Of a stretch of 64,000 nt of DNA, positions 40,181-46,408 are shown one piece after another. Position 1 is the stretch's first letter; each line of letters starts with the position of its first letter. Below the pieces are notes generated by a model. That model was not told the DNA's origin. It saw nothing but the letters and a program-made list of their open reading frames with translations, and made no database searches. The stretch is taken from contig NZ_CP060296.1 in assembly GCF_014303735.1 (NCBI RefSeq), positions 2,181,501 to 2,245,500 on the forward strand, read 5' to 3'. The position numbers and the translations under genes are program-made. Source of the stretch: Variovorax sp. PAMC28562 (GTDB lineage: Bacteria > Pseudomonadota > Gammaproteobacteria > Burkholderiales > Burkholderiaceae_C).

Positions 40181-40606
40181 ATGATGTTGGTCCGACTTCT
40201 CTATGCAAGCCGCGCGGTCGACACCAGCGCGGCAGCCATCGAATCCATCCTCGGTCCCTCGCGCGCACACAACACCGCGTGTGGCATTACCGGCATTCTT
40301 TGCTATGGGCAAGGCATCTTCTTGCAGGCGATCGAAGGCGGACGTACCGCTATCAGCGAGTTGTACGGGCACATTCAGAAAGATCCCCGCCACAAGGACG
40401 TGCTCCTGTTGCATTTCGAGGAAATCACCGAGCGTCGCTTCGGCGGCTGGACGATGGGCCAGGTCAATCTGTCGCGGCTCAATTCTTCCACGCTGCTCAA
40501 GTATTCTGAAAAGCCCGAACTCAATCCGTATGCAGTGTCAGGCAAGGTGTCGATGGCCTTGCTGGAGGAGTTGATGGCGGGTGCGGCGATCGTGGGTCGG
40601 CACTGA
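40181..40606 (+). CDS. BLUF-domain blue-light sensor (FAD)
   Basis: 141 residues, a single BLUF domain with no output domain. The key residues are all present: Y8 in RLLYAS, N31 in HNTACGITG, Q49 in FLQAIEGG, and W90 and M92 in GGWTMGQ. The light-dependent hydrogen-bond switch around the flavin should therefore work. Single-domain BLUF proteins act through partner proteins. The start ATG directly follows the folE stop, so the two are probably cotranslated. No partner such as an EAL protein lies nearby. Confidence 0.93.
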   Translation: MMLVRLLYASRAVDTSAAAIESILGPSRAHNTACGITGILCYGQGIFLQAIEGGRTAISELYGHIQKDPRHKDVLLLHFEEITERRFGGWTMGQVNLSRLNSSTLLKYSEKPELNPYAVSGKVSMALLEELMAGAAIVGRH

Positions 40607-40696
40607 CCTGTGGTCTGACGCCGGCTTGAATACGGCGGTCGGTTCAGTGTTCACGCTAGCTTCTGCCCCGGCGCATTCGATCGCAGGCTCGTCGTC

Positions 40697-41521
40697 ATGC
40701 TTCTCTTAGGCTGCGACTTTTCTAGCGCGCCCACCTCGCGCAAGCCGATCGTCGTCGCGGTCGGCACTCTTCACGGCAGCCATGTCGTCCTCGGCCGCTT
40801 CGAACATTTCGCTTCGCTCGATCAATGGGCCAATTGGCTCCATGCGACGCCTGAATGGACCGGAGGATTCGATCTCCCGTTCGGACTGCCGCGCGAACTG
40901 GTCGAGCAACTCGGCTGGCCCCTGGAGTGGGTGGCCTTGATGGCGCACTACGCTGCGCTGGCCCGTGCCGACATTCGGCTCGCATTCTCTGCGTTCTGCG
41001 CAGCGCGCCCTGTGGGCGGCAAGTTCGCGCACCGCGCTACCGATGGTCCGGCGGGGTCGAGTCCATCAATGAAGTGGGTCAATCCGCCAGTGGCTTTCAT
41101 GCTGCACGCGGGCGTTCCGCGACTCATCGCTGCGGGCGCTGCATTCCCGGGCTTGCAGGCTAGAAGCGACAAGTCCCGGCGCATCGCGTTGGAGGCATAT
41201 CCCGGCATGCTGGCGCGTGAACTGATCGGGCGCCGCAGCTACAAGAGCGACGATGTCAAAAAGCAGACGCCCGAACGTGCCGTCGCACGCGCCGACTTGC
41301 TGTCTGCTTTGGAGCAGGGAGCAACGCGGCTCGGCCTTGCGCTTAAATTGAACGACCCGCAGCGTGCCCTGCTCCTCGCCGATGCGCGTGGCGACCGCCT
41401 CGATGCCGCACTGTGTCTGGTGCAAGCAGCATGGGCGCTGGCGCGAAAAAACGAGCCACCGGTTGGGTTCGGTTTGCCCTCTGGCATCGATCCGCTTGAA
41501 GGATGGATCCTTACGGCGTGA
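40697..41521 (+). CDS. DUF429 family protein
   Basis: 274 residues, resembling DUF429 proteins with a predicted RNase H-like fold. Visible parts are LLLGCDFSSAPTSRKPIVVA at the start, GGFDLPFGLPRELV, an ALEAYPGMLAREL stretch and RGDRLDAALCLVQAAWAL near the C-terminus. The acidic residues D7, D59 and D236 are candidates for a metal site. The function is unknown. It is 90 bases after the BLUF gene. Confidence 0.8.
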   Translation: MLLLGCDFSSAPTSRKPIVVAVGTLHGSHVVLGRFEHFASLDQWANWLHATPEWTGGFDLPFGLPRELVEQLGWPLEWVALMAHYAALARADIRLAFSAFCAARPVGGKFAHRATDGPAGSSPSMKWVNPPVAFMLHAGVPRLIAAGAAFPGLQARSDKSRRIALEAYPGMLARELIGRRSYKSDDVKKQTPERAVARADLLSALEQGATRLGLALKLNDPQRALLLADARGDRLDAALCLVQAAWALARKNEPPVGFGLPSGIDPLEGWILTA

Positions 41522-41571
41522 GCTTCGTTGTCCTACGTCGGTATGCGGCCTGCGGCCCCATCGGTATTTGC

Positions 41572-41580
41572 GCTACACAT
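41572..41580 (+). promoter_or_regulatory. Candidate sigma-S-like -10 element upstream of csbD
   Basis: GCTACACAT agrees with the known sigma-S extended -10 consensus KCTAYRCTT at 8 of 9 positions. It would start transcription about 63 bases before the csbD ATG. A perfect TTGACA at 41586-41591 lies downstream of it, with no matching -10. Similar to the element ahead of the yqjD-like gene. Confidence 0.4.
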
Positions 41581-41648
41581 TTAGATTGACACCAGTGGTT
41601 CTTATTTCTGAGCCACGTGTTCATCTACTCATTTGGAAGGAAAACGTC

Positions 41649-41846
41649 ATGAACAAGGATCAAGTTGAAGGTCGTCTGGATCAAGCCAAGGGCAAGGTCA
41701 AGGAAGTTGCTGGCAAGGTCGTGGGCAACGAAAAGCTCCAAGGCGAAGGCTTGGGCGACCAGGCTTCCGGTAAGGTGCAAAGCACTTACGGCGATGTCAA
41801 GGAAAAGGCAAAAGACGCCATCAAGTCGGGCGCTGACAAGCTCTGA
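41649..41846 (+). CDS. CsbD-family stress protein
   Basis: 65 residues, small, hydrophilic and rich in Lys, Gly and Glu. It starts MNKDQVEGRLDQAKGKVKE and contains GKVVGNEKLQGEG and GKVQSTYGDVKEKA, the CsbD repeats. Homologues such as E. coli YjbJ and B. subtilis CsbD are among the most strongly induced general-stress proteins, but their function is unknown. AAGGAAAAC precedes the ATG. It is followed by a BON lipoprotein gene. Confidence 0.95.
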   Translation: MNKDQVEGRLDQAKGKVKEVAGKVVGNEKLQGEGLGDQASGKVQSTYGDVKEKAKDAIKSGADKL

Positions 41847-41874
41847 CTTCGACCGTACCGCACCGCGTGCAGGT

Positions 41875-41902
41875 GCCCGCCAACGTGCGAGCGTTTGCGG
41901 GC
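41875..41902 (+). repeat. Hairpin between csbD and the BON lipoprotein gene
   Basis: GCCCGCCAACG and CGTTTGCGGGC pair over 10 of 11 positions around TGCGAG. No U-run follows, so it is more likely an mRNA-stability or processing element than a terminator. Confidence 0.45.
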
Positions 41903-41947
41903 AATCCATGCGATGGACCAAGCGTCGCAATCGGCAGGAGCTTCTCT

Positions 41948-42406
41948 ATGAACAAAGCGATTCGCACCTTTCCGCGGCCAATGGCCGCGTTTTTCGTTCT
42001 CGCGATCGCAGGGGCCGCAGCGCTTTCGGCCTGTGACAGCGGCAACAACCGAACCGTAGGCGAGAAGGTCGACGCGGGCATTGCCAAGACCGAGCAGGCT
42101 GCAAAAACCGCGGCGGCGAAGACCGGGGAAATGATTGCGGACCCTAAGCTCAAGGCTGATATCAAGGATGCGGGCGCGGCAATCTCCGCCACGGTAGACG
42201 ATGCGGCGATCACCGCCGCTGTGGCTGCCGGCCTTGCGAAAGACCCTGACTTGAGCGCGATCAAGATAAACGTCACCACCACCGCCGGGGTGGTCAATCT
42301 CAAAGGCCCAGCGCCTACCGCAGAGGCCAAGTCACGCGCCGAAGACATCGCCAAGAGCGTACACGGGGTGACTTCTGTAAAGAATCAGCTGGAGGTTCGA
42401 GCCTGA
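41948..42406 (+). CDS. BON-domain lipoprotein
   Basis: 152 residues. A lipoprotein signal peptide ends in LSAC (C29). The mature part has an Ala/Lys-rich helical stretch and a C-terminal BON domain (DAAITAAVAAGLAKDPDLSA to SVHGVTSVKNQLEV). BON domains bind phospholipid membranes; OsmY is the known periplasmic example. AGGAG lies upstream of the ATG at 41948. It probably shares the csbD transcript, which ends at the terminator after it. Confidence 0.9.
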   Translation: MNKAIRTFPRPMAAFFVLAIAGAAALSACDSGNNRTVGEKVDAGIAKTEQAAKTAAAKTGEMIADPKLKADIKDAGAAISATVDDAAITAAVAAGLAKDPDLSAIKINVTTTAGVVNLKGPAPTAEAKSRAEDIAKSVHGVTSVKNQLEVRA

Positions 42407-42423
42407 AGTGTGTCGATTTCAAA

Positions 42424-42465
42424 CATGCAGCAAAAAGCCCGGTCACCCGGGCTTTTTGCTGCATG
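42424..42465. terminator. Perfect 19-bp palindrome, bidirectional intrinsic terminator
   Basis: Two 19-base arms (42424-42442 and 42447-42465) pair perfectly around TCAC. The inner part is CAAAAAGCCCGG and its complement, so either strand ends the GC-rich stem in a T-run (TTTTTG). It separates the csbD-BON unit from the convergent yqjDEK-like operon and can serve both. Confidence 0.92.
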
Positions 42466-42509
42466 AGTGCGACCAACTTGTCTGTCGCAGGAATGGACTG
42501 CTCCTGCAA

Positions 42510-43022
42510 TCACCCGTTCGCGGATTTAGATGATTCGTCCGGAACGCGGTTTTGCATCAACGTATTTACAACATCGGCAATGTCGGATGTCTTCATCGCA
42601 GCCGCAATGACCGCAGTCACCGAGAGCAGTCGCCAAGGCTTGACCAACACCAGCACTGCACCGGCTGCAGTGGCAATGGCGACCAGCTTGAAGGGTTGCT
42701 GACGCGCGTAATGCTCCAGCAGTGGCTGGGCAAGCTGTCCTACCGTATTGGCGGGATGGCGGCGCCACCAGCGTTGGCCAACACGCTTGGCCATCGAAGT
42801 CCATGCGAATCGGTCTAGAAGCCCTGGACGGTCGCCTTTGCCGACGTACGCTTCATTGTCATAGTTGGTGCCGCCGTTGCCGTCGCCGTCCCCAAAGCTC
42901 TCGCTTACCGCAGGCTCCGGCCGCCCGCCTCGCAGCTGGTGAACCAGCGCTCTGCGAGACAGTGCAAGGCGCTCTTGCGCGGTCAACGCGAAAGACGACG
43001 AAGAGGATGCATTAGCGGCCAC
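42510..43022 (-). CDS. YqjK-position hypothetical protein
   Basis: About 170 residues, not assigned to a named family. The N-terminus is Ser/Ala-rich with FALTAQERLALSRRALVHQL, and the middle is Gly/Asp-rich. The C-terminus has a hydrophobic stretch (LVAIATAAGAVLVLVKPWRL, then LSVTAVIAAAM), probably membrane-associated. I chose the GTG at 43022, which overlaps the upstream gene's stop by 11 bases and follows GGAG at ideal spacing; a GTG at 43049 is possible. Its place after YqjD- and YqjE-like genes parallels E. coli yqjK. Confidence 0.65.
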   Translation of the reverse strand: MAANASSSSSFALTAQERLALSRRALVHQLRGGRPEPAVSESFGDGDGNGGTNYDNEAYVGKGDRPGLLDRFAWTSMAKRVGQRWWRRHPANTVGQLAQPLLEHYARQQPFKLVAIATAAGAVLVLVKPWRLLSVTAVIAAAMKTSDIADVVNTLMQNRVPDESSKSANG

Positions 43023-43392
43023 GGTGTTCTCCAGCTGCGTGAAGAGCACTCATGTCGGCACCGAGTTGCTCGCGGAAGTCGTCGAACGGGTGGAACGCAG
43101 AAGGCCGCGCCGCGAGGTAGCCAGATATAGCCGCAACGAACACTGCAACTCCCGGAACAATCACCAGCACCCAATTGAACGAACCATGCAGCACGCCGAG
43201 CATGACGGCAATGCCGATTAGCCCAAGCGCCAACAGGGCGCTAACGATGGCCAGCACGCTGGCAATGATCCGTCGGAAGACACCGCGCCCTGCGGCCGCA
43301 GTTTCTTCTTTCAAAAGAGCGGCGTAATTGGCAATGTGATCGGCGACCAGTTCCGGGTGCCCGAGCACCGTTGAAAAAATGGGATGAAGCAT
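43012..43392 (-). CDS. YqjE-like inner-membrane protein (holin-X/PF07332 type)
   Basis: 126 residues. An N-terminal helix (VADHIANYAALLKEETAAAG) is followed by two membrane segments (ASVLAIVSALLALGLIGIAV and SFNWVLVIVPGVAVFVAAIS). Such proteins are often annotated as phage holin, but there is no phage context here. In E. coli yqjE sits directly after yqjD, as it does in this cluster. The role is unknown; a structural or stress role at the inner membrane is likely. Confidence 0.82.
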   Translation of the reverse strand: MLHPIFSTVLGHPELVADHIANYAALLKEETAAAGRGVFRRIIASVLAIVSALLALGLIGIAVMLGVLHGSFNWVLVIVPGVAVFVAAISGYLAARPSAFHPFDDFREQLGADMSALHAAGEHRGR

Positions 43393-43429
43393 GTCGTGCG
43401 TTGGGCGAGAGCAAGCCTGGCTTCAGCGG

Positions 43430-43807
43430 CTAGTAGTCGTCCCGACGGCGGCTTGCGAGCACAATCAACGCGGTGATGGCCGCACCGGCCGCTGCTGCGA
43501 CAAGCACCGAACGAACCGGCTGGTCGGAGATGTACCGGCCGGTGACATCCGCGGCCTTTTCGATGTTGCGTTGCGCACGTGCGCTGGTGCTCGATGCGGC
43601 GTCGAGACCGCGCTGAACTGCTTGCTGGACACGTGCCGCCAACTGTTCGACGCTGGGTTCGAAGTCGCGCTTCATGTCGCGTACTTTTTCACCCGCAGCA
43701 TTCACTGCGTTTTGTGCGTAGGCACGGGTACTGTCAATGGCGTCGTTGGCCGTTTGGCGTGCATCGTCGGCAAGTTGCGATGCGGTCTTGGAAGCGGTGG
43801 TATTCAT
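43430..43807 (-). CDS. DUF883 (YqjD/ElaB-like) membrane-anchored protein
   Basis: 125 residues. A long amphipathic, Ala-rich helical region (NTTASKTASQLADDARQTAN to about residue 85) is followed by one C-terminal membrane anchor (VRSVLVAAAAGAAITALIVL) and RRRDDY. In E. coli YqjD and ElaB are tail-anchored, bind ribosomes and rise in stationary phase under RpoS. AAAGGAAA precedes the ATG. It is the first gene of a three-gene run. Confidence 0.88.
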   Translation of the reverse strand: MNTTASKTASQLADDARQTANDAIDSTRAYAQNAVNAAGEKVRDMKRDFEPSVEQLAARVQQAVQRGLDAASSTSARAQRNIEKAADVTGRYISDQPVRSVLVAAAAGAAITALIVLASRRRDDY

Positions 43808-43835
43808 TGTCGAATTTCCTTTCAGTGAGTGTGAC

Positions 43836-43843
43836 AGCGTAGC
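43836..43843 (-). promoter_or_regulatory. Candidate sigma-S-like -10 element upstream of the yqjD-like gene
   Basis: GCTACGCT on the minus strand, followed by G, fits the sigma-S consensus KCTAYRCTT at 8 of 9 positions. The start would fall near 43829, leaving a leader of about 22 bases with the ribosome binding site well placed. Confidence 0.45.
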
Positions 43844-43921
43844 GGACGGAGGTGATTTTTGAACTGAGGCGTTTTCCGCAAGTATCCGGACTCCGTCGGT
43901 GGATTGAAACCCTTCAGGCGT

Positions 43922-44086
43922 TCACCCTTTGCGGGAGCGGCCCATGAAGAAGCTGATCAGGGTGAGCACCGCGAAGACGAAGAAAAGTATCTTGGCGATG
44001 CCAACGGCGCCGGCAGCGATGCCACCAAAGCCAAACACCGCAGCAATCAGCGCGATGACCAGAAAGACAACTGTGTAGTGCAGCAT
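43922..44086 (-). CDS. DUF1328 (YtjA-like) small membrane protein
   Basis: Only 54 residues, found by reading the gap. It begins [20 protein letters not shown] and contains [20 protein letters not shown], ending with FFMGRSRKG. Two membrane helices with a short glycine-rich turn match DUF1328 proteins such as E. coli YtjA. AAGGAG lies 8 bases ahead of the ATG at 44086. The function is unknown; it is frequently found with stress genes, as here. Confidence 0.92.
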   Translation of the reverse strand: MLHYTVVFLVIALIAAVFGFGGIAAGAVGIAKILFFVFAVLTLISFFMGRSRKG

Positions 44087-44107
44087 GAAGGGCTCCTTGG
44101 AATACCT

Positions 44108-44126
44108 CCGTCCACCTGCTGGACGG
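44108..44126 (-). repeat. Hairpin in the presumed leader of the DUF1328 gene
   Basis: CCGTCCA and TGGACGG form a perfect 7-bp stem around a five-base loop, 21 bases ahead of the DUF1328 ATG and just upstream of its ribosome binding site. It could influence translation, or end the histidine kinase transcript, although no T-run follows. Confidence 0.4.
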
Positions 44127-44206
44127 ATGCTTTACACAGTAAGTGGCGCTACTCAAAACCCCTGTCAGCAGCGGCGGTCGCAGGGCGTAGGAGAGGGACG
44201 AATCGG

Positions 44207-45559
44207 TCAATCCGGTGACGGAGCTTTGGTAGCCGGCAGCATGGCACTTACCAGAGTCCCCTGTCCATCCGTCGATGTAATGGTCAGCTTGCCGTGTGCT
44301 GCTTCCACACGATGACGCATGCCGGCGAGTCCGTGCGTTGCCGGGCGTACCTTGCGCGGATCGAAGCCCTTGCCGTTGTCTCGAACTTCGGCAATCACAT
44401 GGTTTTCGTAGTTCTTCAGAACGATCGTCGCCTCGTTGGCTTCCGCGTACTTGCCGATGTTGGTCAGGCTCTCCTGGACCATGCGATAGATGGTGAGCTG
44501 AAGCCCCTCGTCCAGCACCACTTGCTCCAGCGCCATCTCGACCCGGATGCCCGAGCGGTCAGCAAATTCGCGCCCCAGAATCTCCAGCGATGCAATGAGA
44601 CCCAGGTTCGACAGCGACGATGGCCGCAAATCTTCGATGATGCGGCGCTTGAGGGCGATGCCGCTGTTGAGCAGATCGGTCAAATGTTGGAGTCGCTGCG
44701 TCGCGTCGGCCGAGTCGGCCAGCTTCGACTTCAACCGCGCAACGTCCAGCTTGGCTGCCGTAAGCAGCGAGCCGAGTTCATCGTGCAGCTCGCGGGCGAG
44801 ATAGCCTCGCTCGTTTTCACGTACGTCCTGCAGGTGGGTTGCCAGCTCGGCGAGCATGGCCGTGCGGTTGCGCACTTCGTCTTCCAGCACGTTGCGTTCG
44901 CGCTGCAAGGCTTCTTGCTGGCGCTCTCCGGCCGACTGGAGTGCATGACTCTGCCGCAAATACAGGTAGAAGGCGACCAGGGCCGCAAGTGCGACGACCG
45001 CGATGCCGATGCGTGCCAGCTTCAAGGCTTCGGCGATCTGTGCCTGCCCCTTGAACAGCGCTTCGTTGCTGACGGCCACCAACTGGTCGGCCTGTGTGCG
45101 GATGGCGTTCATCTCTTCGCGGCCGACATCCGTCGTCATCACGAACTTCCATGCGTCTTCGGCGCCGGACTTTCGCAGCCTTACGCTCATGTCCATTTCC
45201 GCTTGCTTGCGTGATACGTGGCTTGCCAGCAACGAAAGGCGCGCGAGCTCGACGGGATGGTCGGTGTACAGCGTGCGGAGCATCGCAAGCTGCCCGTCGA
45301 TCTGCTTTGCCGCCGCATCGTAGGGTTCGCGGTAGCGTTCATCGCCCGTCAACAGATATCCCCGTTGGCCCGTTTCTGCATCGAGGATGGTCTGCATCAA
45401 CCCGTTGAGGACCAGGCGAACCTGTTGTGCCTGGCTGATTTCTGCCAGTGCGCGGTTCGATTGACGGAACCCCACTTCATTGATGCCGACCAGCGCGCAA
45501 GCGGCCAGAACGGCCAGGGTAAGGCCGAGGGCCATCTTCGGGAACGCTAACCAACGCAT
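44207..45559 (-). CDS. CHASE3-domain sensor histidine kinase (NarX/DesK-type HisKA_3)
   Basis: 450 residues. Membrane segment 1 spans about 8-27. A periplasmic CHASE3 domain spans about 35-170, with DAETGQRGYLLTGDERY. Membrane segment 2 spans about 183-201, followed by a coiled coil. The HisKA_3 dimerisation helix has the phospho-acceptor H259 in ARELHDELGSLLTAAKLD. The ATPase domain shows the N box around LTNIGKYAEA and a G box DNGKGFDP, then HGLAGMRHRVE. The signal is unknown. It is divergent from the response-regulator gene 104 bases away. Confidence 0.93.
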   Translation of the reverse strand: MRWLAFPKMALGLTLAVLAACALVGINEVGFRQSNRALAEISQAQQVRLVLNGLMQTILDAETGQRGYLLTGDERYREPYDAAAKQIDGQLAMLRTLYTDHPVELARLSLLASHVSRKQAEMDMSVRLRKSGAEDAWKFVMTTDVGREEMNAIRTQADQLVAVSNEALFKGQAQIAEALKLARIGIAVVALAALVAFYLYLRQSHALQSAGERQQEALQRERNVLEDEVRNRTAMLAELATHLQDVRENERGYLARELHDELGSLLTAAKLDVARLKSKLADSADATQRLQHLTDLLNSGIALKRRIIEDLRPSSLSNLGLIASLEILGREFADRSGIRVEMALEQVVLDEGLQLTIYRMVQESLTNIGKYAEANEATIVLKNYENHVIAEVRDNGKGFDPRKVRPATHGLAGMRHRVEAAHGKLTITSTDGQGTLVSAMLPATKAPSPD

Positions 45560-45663
45560 GAACTCTCAGGATGCTCCGTGTTCAATTTCGGGAATAATCT
45601 GTGGGATCAGGGACCGGACAATCAGCAGTGCATCGACCTGCGATGCAACGTAGAAAGTAACAG

Positions 45664-46296
45664 ATGATCAAGATCGGGATTGTGGACGACCACGCCATCG
45701 TGCGCTCGGGGCTGCGTCAGTTTTTCTCCGAGCATGTCGACCTGCGAGTAGCAGGCGAAGCGGCGAGCGGTCGGGAGGCCATCGAACTGGTGCGAACCAC
45801 GGAACTGGATGTTCTCGTGATGGACTTGTCCATGCCGGGTCAAAGCGGAATCGACGCTCTGGCAATGATTCGCGCCAAGGCGCCCGACGTCGGAATCCTG
45901 ATTCTGAGCGGATACCCTGAAGAGCATTACGCGATGAACCTGATTCGCCAAGGCGCGAGCGGTTACCTCAACAAGGAATGCGATCCGATCGAAATCGTGA
46001 ACGCGATCCGTACCGTGTCGATGGGCCGCCGCTACATCACGCCGGCCGTGGCCGAACTGCTGGCGCGTCAGCTCGACCGGAAGGACGACGCAGCGCCGCA
46101 TGAGCAATTGTCGGAGCGCGAATTCCAGGTCTTCCTGAAACTGGCCAAGGGCGAAACCGCCGGCGACATCGCCAAGACATTGTCGCTGTCGGTCAAGACG
46201 GTCAGTACCTACCGCACGCGTTTGATGGAAAAGATGAACCTGTCGTCGAACAGCGATCTGACCTACTACGCATTGAAGAACAAGTTGATCGACTGA
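45664..46296 (+). CDS. NarL/FixJ-family response regulator
   Basis: 210 residues. The receiver domain has acidic residues D8 and D9, phospho-acceptor D54 in VLVMDLSMPGQ and a conserved Lys near the end. The C-terminal LuxR-type helix-turn-helix contains LSEREFQVFLKLAKGETAGD and LSVKTVSTYRTRLMEKM. It is the likely partner of the divergent CHASE3 kinase. The ATG at 45664 has only a weak ribosome binding site. GC-rich hairpins (for example CCGCAC-GCCTT-GTGCGG at 46346-46362) follow but lack a T-run. Confidence 0.94.
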   Translation: MIKIGIVDDHAIVRSGLRQFFSEHVDLRVAGEAASGREAIELVRTTELDVLVMDLSMPGQSGIDALAMIRAKAPDVGILILSGYPEEHYAMNLIRQGASGYLNKECDPIEIVNAIRTVSMGRRYITPAVAELLARQLDRKDDAAPHEQLSEREFQVFLKLAKGETAGDIAKTLSLSVKTVSTYRTRLMEKMNLSSNSDLTYYALKNKLID

Positions 46297-46408
46297 TCCG
46301 ACCTGCTACACCCGGCACGCCAGCGCGTGCAGGGCGTAGGCAATGCCGCACGCCTTGTGCGGCCCGGCACCGACCTCCTTCCGGCCAACGGCCCGGTAGT
46401 CTCCGCGC

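Noticed and set aside
41586..41591. Perfect TTGACA upstream of csbD as a sigma-70 -35
   Set aside because: No -10-like hexamer occurs 15-19 bases downstream.
43012..43392. Phage holin-like protein as evidence of prophage
   Set aside because: The neighbours are YqjD- and YqjK-like stress genes and no phage structural, lysis or integrase gene is present. The protein fits YqjE.
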